Shown in pieces: positions 58,623-64,000 of a stretch of DNA of 64,000 bases. Positions within the stretch are counted from its first letter, which is position 1. Each line of letters opens with the position of its first letter. The translations under genes and the position numbers were made by a program. This stretch comes from Rhodocyclales bacterium (lineage in GTDB: Bacteria > Pseudomonadota > Gammaproteobacteria > Burkholderiales > Rhodocyclaceae). The DNA lies in contig JAPLQY010000069.1 of NCBI GenBank assembly GCA_026399475.1, forward strand, positions 1 through 64,000, read 5' to 3'. The notes under the pieces were generated by a model. It was not told where the DNA came from, searched no databases, and saw only the letters and a program-made list of their open reading frames with translations.

Positions 58623-59574
58623 GTGGATACCAAACTCCTCCAAAAGCACATCGATGCCTACGTTGCGCACCTGAAGAAGAATCCGAAAATCCATCAGGAG
58701 CATCTTGACGAGCGGAATGAGCGCGTGGCGCTGTACCAGGCGTGGACAAATGAAAAGCTGACAGGCCAGGACACGATCCTGCGCAACCTTGCGCTCCTCA
58801 ACGTGCTGTGGGACGGTGGCGAGATGGCGATCGACCGGCGCTCCAAGCCCTCCTTCGTGTTGCGCGGTCGGCGGCTCACCTTCGGGCTGATGGTCCAGCC
58901 CGAGGCGTTGCGCGGCTTCCTGGAGCGTGCCGGCACGCTGCCGCGCGGCACCGGATTCATAGCGCGCTTCCTGATCGCCTGGCCCGGCAGCACGCAGGGC
59001 ACGCGTGCCTACCGGCCGGCGCCCGAGGCGATGCTGCTGGTGGCGCTGTTCGGGGGCGCATCCGGGAGCTACTCGAACAGCCGCTGGCGACCGACGCCCA
59101 TGGCTGCCTCACCCCGGCGGTGCTGGATCTGTCGCCGCAGGCACGTGCCGAGTGGATACGCTTTCACGATGAGGTCGAGGGCGAACTCGGCGCGCGAGGC
59201 GCATTCCGCAGCGTGCGCGATGTTGCGGCCAAGGCGGCGGAGAACGTGGCGCGGCTGGCCGCCTTGTTCCACGTGCTGGAGCATGGCGCGAGCGGAACGA
59301 TAACGTCCGAGGAAATACACGCCGCCCTCGCTTGCGGCGGCGATCCGGCTCGATTCCTGGCTGCGCAGCGAAGCGCAGGCCAGCGGAACTGATCGCGTGC
59401 CGACGAAGCGGATCTACCAGTACGGTCCGAATTGCGTCCGGGACAGCCGCGACCTGCGCGCGGCGCTTGCCATCCTCGCCGAGCGCGGGCGGGCGCGGAT
59501 GGAGGAAGACGGTCGCCGGCGGAGCGTGGCGATCAATCCGGCGCTGCTCGTCAACCGGTAATGACATTCGACGA
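58623..59574 (+). pseudogene. Chimeric, frameshifted DUF3987 (replicase/primase-like) remnant
   Basis: Reads from GTG 58623 (GGAG upstream). The first ~46 codons (DTKLLQKHIDAYVAHLKKNP...) are a charged N-terminus unlike DUF3987. From GQDTILRNLAL (58766) it is recognisable DUF3987 (DGGEMAIDRRSKPSFVLRG, LMVQPEALRGFL). The frame shifts near 59055, where the family reading continues (RIRELLEQPLATDAHG) in the next frame, and again near 59325-59340 where the C-terminal part (DSWLRSEAQASGTDRVPTK, ending PALLVNR) sits in a third frame after a deletion. DUF3987 proteins are typical of integrative elements. Confidence 0.75.
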
Positions 59575-59596
59575 TGCGGTTTTGACACCGGAGGGT

Positions 59597-59673
59597 GTTG
59601 CTACTGTTGCTACTCTTGCTACCGTCGCCCCGCGCGAACGCTGATCGGTAGCAGAAGTAGCGAGGGTAGCAGG
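59597..59673. repeat. Imperfect hairpin, (GTAGC)n-rich
   Basis: GTTGCTACTGTTGCTACTC... (59597-59623) and GGTAGCAGAAGTAGCGAGG... (59647-59673) are imperfect inverse copies (about 20 of 27 positions), between the DUF3987 remnant and the toxin gene. Confidence 0.5.
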
Positions 59674-59676
59674 GGG
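59634..59676 (+). repeat. 43-bp direct repeat, left copy, flanking TA module
   Basis: Begins GCGAACGCTGATCGGTAGC and ends GTAGCAGGGGG. 38 of 43 positions match the copy at 60571-60613. Confidence 0.8.
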
Positions 59677-59702
59677 TGCCGGGAATTGAAGGCATGATTC
59701 CG

Positions 59703-60191
59703 CTATGCCCTCACGCTGCTCAAGCGCAGCATGAGCGTCATCGGATGCGTCGGCGAGGGCTGAAACCCGTAGTGTTCGTAGAACTGCCTGGCCTTCTCGT
59801 GAAGGGCATGCACGAGCAGGGCTCTGACGCCAGCGTTCTGCGATACGGCCACCGCGCGATTGACCGCGTCCTGGAGCAAAGCGGCGCCCAAGTGCAGTCC
59901 CTGCGCCCTGCGATCGACCGCGAGCCGGGCAAGAACCATGACAGGAACCGGATCAGGCATGTTGCGACGCACGCCATTCGTCGCGAGTTGGTGCGAAACG
60001 GCGCCGGCCGCCATGGCGTAGTAGCCGAGAACGTGGCCGCCCTGGTCGGTGACGACGAAGCTGCGGCTCGCACCGCTTGACTGGTTGGACAGTGCCCTGC
60101 GCTTGAGCCAGTCGTCGAGCACGGCCTCGCCGCACTCGAAATCATCCAGTCGATGTGTAGCCGCCAGGGGCTCCGGCGGATAGAGTTTCAA
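59703..60191 (-). CDS. GNAT toxin (TacT/AtaT-like) of a TA pair
   Basis: 162 residues with the pattern of GNAT toxins: LDDFECGEAVLDDWLKRRA, GGHVLGYYAMAAGAV, PVMVLARLAVDRRAQGLHLGAALL (acetyl-CoA loop) and YEHYGFQPSP. Such toxins acetylate the amino acid on charged tRNAs and stop translation. Starts 2 bp after the DUF1778 antitoxin gene. Confidence 0.9.
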   Translation of the reverse strand: MKLYPPEPLAATHRLDDFECGEAVLDDWLKRRALSNQSSGASRSFVVTDQGGHVLGYYAMAAGAVSHQLATNGVRRNMPDPVPVMVLARLAVDRRAQGLHLGAALLQDAVNRAVAVSQNAGVRALLVHALHEKARQFYEHYGFQPSPTHPMTLMLRLSSVRA

Positions 60192-60193
60192 GC

Positions 60194-60472
60194 TCAGGCC
60201 TTCGCCGACTTCTTGCCCCAGGGTGCCTTGACCGCCATGAGGCGCTCAAGCCCGGGATTGCGCGCGGGCGGCGCGTCGAGCAGCTTGGCGAACTGCCGGA
60301 ACTTCTCGGCATCCAGTTTGAAAAATACCTGATCGAGCAGCACCGACTGTGCCTTGTCGCAGGCGGCCTCGAGCATGAAGTCGGAGCGGTTCTTGCCGAG
60401 CAGATGGGCAGCCTGATCGATCAGTTCCCGCTGCTCGGGATGTGCTCGCAGGTTGATGGCGGCGTCGCGCAT
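60194..60472 (-). CDS. DUF1778 antitoxin of a TA pair
   Basis: 92 residues: ribbon-helix-helix start (AAINLRAHPEQRELIDQAAHLLGKNRSDFMLEAA, shown partly as INLRAHPEQRELIDQA) then a toxin-binding C-terminus (PARNPGLERLMAVKAPW). AGGAG precedes the ATG. Antitoxin-first order and close spacing are normal for this TA class; it probably represses its own promoter. Confidence 0.92.
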   Translation of the reverse strand: MRDAAINLRAHPEQRELIDQAAHLLGKNRSDFMLEAACDKAQSVLLDQVFFKLDAEKFRQFAKLLDAPPARNPGLERLMAVKAPWGKKSAKA

Positions 60473-60502
60473 GCGTTTCTCCTAGTTCGTACACACAATA
60501 GA

Positions 60503-60538
60503 TATACGCAGCTTACGGGCACGTATAGCAGTTGTCAA
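60503..60538 (-). promoter_or_regulatory. TA promoter and operator
   Basis: On the minus strand TTGACA (60538-60533), 17 bp, TAAGCT (60515-60510). An inverted repeat TATACG/CGTATA (60503-60508 and 60522-60527) overlaps the -10, as expected for a ribbon-helix-helix repressor site. Confidence 0.65.
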
Positions 60539-60570
60539 CACACAGCTGGTCCCGGACGACAAGCTCTCCG

Positions 60571-60613
60571 GCGAACGCCGGTCGGTAGCGGGAGTAGCGA
60601 GAGTAGCAGGGGG
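60571..60613 (+). repeat. 43-bp direct repeat, right copy, flanking TA module
   Basis: Right partner of 59634-59676, same orientation. The two copies enclose the toxin-antitoxin genes and their promoter. The rest of 60614-60762 shows no gene. Confidence 0.8.
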
Positions 60614-60762
60614 ATCAAGTCAGAAATTTGATTTCTTGCGGTCAGCTGCGCTCGTAGTTGATCGCTTCCACGCAGTGAAGACTGAGACACGCAGGAGCAG
60701 GATCGCGGCCGACAAAGAATTGCTGATTTGGCTCCCCGAACGGCCCTTACAGAATGAACCCG

Positions 60763-61980
60763 TTATGCGGCGTGACCGTGTAGCTGGATCACTTCGGCGC
60801 CCGCTTTGAGCTTATCCAGATAATCCGCCCATTGCTGCATCATCGCCTCGCGTGCCGGCAGAAACTTCGTTCGGTTGTAGGCCGATCCCAGTGCGTCGGG
60901 TACTTTGTGCGCCAGCTGATGTTCAATGACTTCCGGCGCAATGTCGAGAACCTCATGCAGGATCGTGCGCGCCATCGCTCGAAATCCATGCCCGGTAATC
61001 TCGGTGCGCGTGTCATAGTCCATGCGCCTCAGGGCGGCATTTACGGCGGCATCGCTCATGGCCCGGCCGTTGCTGCGCGCCCCCGGAAACACAAACTCCG
61101 TGTGACCGCTCAATGCATGCAGTTCCCGCAGGATCGCCACGGCTTGCGAGGCCAACGGTACAAAGTGTTCAGTCTTGGTCTTGGTCACCAGGTATTTCCA
61201 TTCCGCCTTATCCAGGTCGAATTCCTGCCAGCGCGCTTGCCGCAGCTCGCCAGGACGAACGAAAAGCATCGGCGCCAGCTTCAAGGCGCATTGAACGATG
61301 AACGTGCCCTTGAATCCGTCGATGGCCCGCAGCAGCTCGCCAACGCTCGCCGGGTCGGTGATGGAAGCGAAGTGTCCGCCGGTCGCCGTGGGCAGCGCGC
61401 CTCGCAGGTCGCCCGTTGGATCACGTTCAGCCCGTCCGGTGGCCACTGCATAACGAAATACCTGCCCGCAATCCTGATGCGCTCGGTGCGCCGTGTCCAG
61501 GGTGCCCCGGCCTTCGATCCGTCGCATTACCGCAAGGACTTCAGGCGCGGTGATCTCGGCAATCGGCCGACCGCCGATCCACGGGAACACGTCGTTTTCC
61601 AGTCGCTTGATCAGTCGCGTTGAATGGCTGGGCGCCCAATTGGGTTTGCGCGCCTCGAACCACTCGCGCGCTATCACTTCAAAACTATTCGCGGCCCGAT
61701 CCATCTTTGCGGCCTTTTGCGCCTTGCGGTTATCCGCCGGATCAACGCCGTCGGCCAGCAGCTTGCGCGCCTCGTCGCGCTTCGCTCTTGCGCGAACCAG
61801 AGGGACGTCCGGGTAAGCACCAAAGGAAATCAGCTTCTCTTTTCCGGCGAATCGGTACTTCATTCGCCAGAGCTTGCCACCGGGCGGTGTAACCAAAAGG
61901 AATAAGCCTTTTTCGTCGGCCACCTTGCGCGGTTTGCCGGTCGGCTTGATCTTGCGGATCGCTGTGTCGGAAAGTGGCAT
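60763..61980 (-). CDS. Tyrosine integrase, DUF4102/P4-type
   Basis: 405 residues: N-terminal DUF4102 arm-binding domain (ADEKGLFLLVTPPGGKLWRMKYRF), core SAM-like domain, and catalytic residues Arg (MLFVRPGELRQARW), His-x-x-Arg (GHGFRAMART), His (HQLAHKVPDALG) and Tyr (SAYNRTKFLP). Integrates elements at tRNA 3' ends in the family. Starts 152 bp from the 3' end of tRNA-Val(CAC), pointing away from it. Confidence 0.95.
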   Translation of the reverse strand: MPLSDTAIRKIKPTGKPRKVADEKGLFLLVTPPGGKLWRMKYRFAGKEKLISFGAYPDVPLVRARAKRDEARKLLADGVDPADNRKAQKAAKMDRAANSFEVIAREWFEARKPNWAPSHSTRLIKRLENDVFPWIGGRPIAEITAPEVLAVMRRIEGRGTLDTAHRAHQDCGQVFRYAVATGRAERDPTGDLRGALPTATGGHFASITDPASVGELLRAIDGFKGTFIVQCALKLAPMLFVRPGELRQARWQEFDLDKAEWKYLVTKTKTEHFVPLASQAVAILRELHALSGHTEFVFPGARSNGRAMSDAAVNAALRRMDYDTRTEITGHGFRAMARTILHEVLDIAPEVIEHQLAHKVPDALGSAYNRTKFLPAREAMMQQWADYLDKLKAGAEVIQLHGHAA

Positions 61981-62010
61981 TGGGGGTATCCCTTCCTATA
62001 AAACTGAATG

Positions 62011-62028
62011 TACCCCCATCTGGGGGTA
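62011..62028. promoter_or_regulatory. Perfect palindrome upstream of integrase
   Basis: TACCCCC-ATCT-GGGGGTA lies 31 bp upstream of the integrase ATG, and a third TGGGGGTA abuts the start codon (61981-61988). Likely a binding site for the integrase, an excisionase or a repressor. Confidence 0.5.
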
Positions 62029-62064
62029 GCTTGCAATAGATCGATCTAAACTGCTATGGACGTG

Positions 62065-62106
62065 AAAAAGGCCAGAAGCCTTGATGTTGCTGGGCTTACT
62101 GGCCTT
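62065..62106 (-). terminator. Hairpin terminator downstream of tRNA-Val(CAC)
   Basis: AAGGCCAG/CTGGCCTT plus AAGCC/GGCTT stem, followed on the minus strand by TTTTT. It would end the tRNA-Val transcript, which lies 26 bp upstream on that strand. Confidence 0.7.
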
Positions 62107-62131
62107 CTTCGGACTGCTTTGGACTATCTAA

Positions 62132-62206
62132 TGGTGGGCGGTACTGGGATCGAACCAGTGGCTTCCACCGTGTGAAGGTGGCACTCTACCGCTGAGTTAA
62201 CCGCCC
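62132..62206 (-). tRNA. tRNA-Val(CAC)
   Basis: 75 nt; acceptor GGGCGGT/ACCGCCC, anticodon stem CCACC/GGTGG with loop TTCACAC (CAC), T arm GGTTCGATCCC, CCA encoded. Likely integration target of the neighbouring integrase. Confidence 0.93.
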
Positions 62207-62304
62207 GGCAAAGAGGCGCGCATTTAACCACAAGGGCCCGGGCACGGTCAATCGGGCGCTTGCCGTGGCGTAGAATTCACGCCTTTCCCCGACTTCGAAA
62301 CGCC

Positions 62305-63702
62305 ATGACGGTCCGCACCCGCTTCGCCCCCAGTCCCACCGGTTTCCTGCACATCGGCGGCGCCCGCACCGCGCTGTTTTCCTGGGCCTATGCCCGCCGC
62401 CATGGCGGTGCCTTCATCCTGCGCATCGAGGACACGGACGTGGCACGCTCGACGCCGGAGGCGGTGCAGGCGATTCTGGACGGCATGCAGTGGCTGGGGC
62501 TGGCGCACGACGAAGGCCCGTTCTACCAGATGCAGCGCATGGAACGCTACAAGGAGGTGATAGCCGAGATGCTGGCTGCCGGCACGGCCTACCACTGCTA
62601 CATGTCGATAGCGGAACTCGACGCCCTGCGCGCCGAACAGGAGGCCCGCAAGGAAAAGCCCCGCTACGACGGTCGCTGGCGGCCCGAGCCGGGCAAGACA
62701 CTGCCGGTGGTGCCGGCCGGTGTACCTCCCGTGGTGCGCTTCTGCAATCCGCGGGAAGGCGTGGTGGCGTGGGAGGATCAGGCCAAGGGGCACATCGAAT
62801 TCGCCAACAGCGAGCTTGATGACTTCATCATCGCTCGGGCCGACGGCACGCCGACCTACAACTTCTGCGTGGTGGTCGATGATCGCGACATGGCGATTAC
62901 CCATGTGATTCGCGGCGACGACCACGTCAACAACACGCCGCGCCAGATCAACCTGCTGCAGGCGCTGGGCGCGCCGGTGCCGGCATATGCCCACCTGTCG
63001 ATGATCCTCGGCGATGACGGGCAGAAGCTGTCCAAGCGCCACGGCGCGGTGTCGGTGATGCAGTACGACGAGGAGGGCTACCTGCCGGAGGCGGTGCTCA
63101 ACTACCTGGCGCGTCTGGGCTGGTCGCACGGCGACGAGGAAGTGTTCAGCATGGAGCAGTTCGTGCAGTGGTTCGACCTCGATCACATCACGGCCTCCGC
63201 CGCCCAGTTCAATACCGAAAAGCTTAACTGGCTCAACGCGCACTACCTCAAGCTGGCCGATCCGCAGCGACTTGCCGCCGAGGCGACACGCCGGTTGGCG
63301 CGGCAGGGCGTGGCTGTCGTCGGAGGCCCCGACGTGGCAAGTGTGGTCGCCTTGTACCGGGATCGCGCCGGCAACCTGAATGAACTGGCCGATGCCGTGC
63401 ATCCATTCTTTGTTGCACCGAAGCCGACGGTAGAACTGGTGGCCCAGCATTTGACCGAGGCTACGCTCGCAGCCTTGAGCAGCTTGCGCGAGCGCTTGTC
63501 GGCGTGCACCTGGCAGGCCGGCGAGTTGGGGCAAGCCGTCAAGCAGAGCGCGGTCGGGTCGGGCCTGAAAATGCCGCAGTTGGCGATTCCCCTGCGGGTG
63601 GCCCTGCTGGGTCTACCCCAGTCACCTTCGATCGATGCGGTGCTGGAAGTGCTGGGGCGCGAGCGCGTGCTGGCGCGCCTGGCCGCGGTGCTGCCTGCCT
63701 GA
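62305..63702 (+). CDS. gltX: Glutamyl-tRNA synthetase
   Basis: 465 residues from [19 protein letters not shown] (HIGH-type motif in the first line); the frame opens 45 bp earlier but that is not the family start. Class I synthetase with [11 protein letters not shown] (KMSKS) and [12 protein letters not shown]. Charges tRNA-Glu. Divergent from tRNA-Val(CAC). Confidence 0.97.
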   Translation: MTVRTRFAPSPTGFLHIGGARTALFSWAYARRHGGAFILRIEDTDVARSTPEAVQAILDGMQWLGLAHDEGPFYQMQRMERYKEVIAEMLAAGTAYHCYMSIAELDALRAEQEARKEKPRYDGRWRPEPGKTLPVVPAGVPPVVRFCNPREGVVAWEDQAKGHIEFANSELDDFIIARADGTPTYNFCVVVDDRDMAITHVIRGDDHVNNTPRQINLLQALGAPVPAYAHLSMILGDDGQKLSKRHGAVSVMQYDEEGYLPEAVLNYLARLGWSHGDEEVFSMEQFVQWFDLDHITASAAQFNTEKLNWLNAHYLKLADPQRLAAEATRRLARQGVAVVGGPDVASVVALYRDRAGNLNELADAVHPFFVAPKPTVELVAQHLTEATLAALSSLRERLSACTWQAGELGQAVKQSAVGSGLKMPQLAIPLRVALLGLPQSPSIDAVLEVLGRERVLARLAAVLPA

Positions 63703-63734
63703 AAATCGCCCGGCCTCGGGGGAGAGTGGTCTTC

Positions 63735-64000
63735 ATGCCGCGAATCCTGTTTTCCCTGGTCATGGTAATTTTCCTGACTGCCTGTGCCACCTCGCCCGAG
63801 GGGCGCACTCAGTTGCTGGCGCCGTCACCTTTGCAGGGCTTCAGCGCGGTTTATTCCGAATTCGACATGCACTTGAAGCTGGTGACAGCCGCGGATGCGC
63901 CTTCCTGCCGCGAAGCGGAATGCGCTGCCGACCGGTCCTTCGATCAGCGGATACTTGCGCTCGGACGGCGTCTTGCCGAGGTCGCCTATCGCCAGAATGC
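63735..64000 (+). CDS. M48-type metalloprotease lipoprotein, 5' part only
   Basis: Runs off the window after 88 codons. MPRILFSLVMVIFLTAC is a lipoprotein signal with lipobox LTAC, then ATSPEGRTQLLAPSP, the start typical of periplasmic M48 (LoiP/YcaL-like) peptidases. The catalytic HExxH would lie beyond the window, so the call rests on the N-terminus only. Confidence 0.6.
   Translation, partial: MPRILFSLVMVIFLTACATSPEGRTQLLAPSPLQGFSAVYSEFDMHLKLVTAADAPSCREAECAADRSFDQRILALGRRLAEVAYRQN

Overview
The window is about 62% GC (estimated by eye) and reads as chromosomal DNA of a betaproteobacterium. A Rhodocyclales-type organism is my inference, from the gene orders thrS-infC-rpmI-rplT-pheS-pheT-ihfA-merR and surE-pcm-nlpD-rpoS and from a group I intron of the Azoarcus type in a tRNA gene. 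No single base here proves the taxon. Most of the window is dense core chromosome with short intergenic gaps, overlapping start/stop codons and strong hairpin terminators. Two stretches are clearly accessory: 45.82-48.22 kb and about 55.2-62.1 kb. Region 1 (1-19.5 kb) is a biofilm adhesin locus of the Lap type. It holds the 3' part of a giant RTX adhesin, a TPR/glycosyltransferase-like protein made of two tandem copies, a LapD-like c-di-GMP receptor with degenerate GGDEF and EAL motifs, a LapG-like periplasmic cysteine protease, a TolC-family outer membrane protein, and an orphan solute-binding protein translationally coupled to it. The TolC gene has a one-base frameshift near 16709 and an unusual C-terminal NTF2-like extension. 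In the known system LapD holds LapG away from the adhesin when c-di-GMP is high, and LapG cuts the adhesin loose when it is low. Region 2 (19.6-45.8 kb) is housekeeping: translation genes (infC starts at a rare AUC codon), two tRNAs, stationary-phase and cell-envelope genes (surE, pcm, nlpD, rpoS, mltB, a MoxR/DUF58/transglutaminase operon), dapA-bamC, a metallo-hydrolase, a poly-Ala/Pro lipoprotein, rlmD and a BI-1 family membrane protein. Region 3 (45.82-48.22 kb) is the most unusual part. A host tRNA-Ser(UGA) gene is cut in two exactly at its anticodon loop (CTTGAAA, present at both junctions) by a 2.3-kb insertion. The insertion carries a DUF4143 ATPase, a gene remnant, and a second, structurally complete tRNA-Ser(UGA) that is itself interrupted between U34 and G35 by a 220-nt group I intron. 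The element appears to have destroyed the host tRNA and supplied a self-splicing replacement. Region 4 (48.2-55.1 kb) is core metabolism: enoyl-CoA hydratase, a glutathione S-transferase-like protein, acyl-CoA ligase, queD, a radical SAM protein, a small XRE regulator, aspartokinase and a flavodoxin-like protein. Region 5 (55.2-62.2 kb) is an accessory island: a Fic protein, a NERD-helicase, a decayed chimeric DUF3987 gene, a GNAT/DUF1778 toxin-antitoxin pair bracketed by 43-bp direct repeats, and a DUF4102-type tyrosine integrase beside tRNA-Val(CAC). The window ends with gltX and the start of an M48-type lipoprotein protease.
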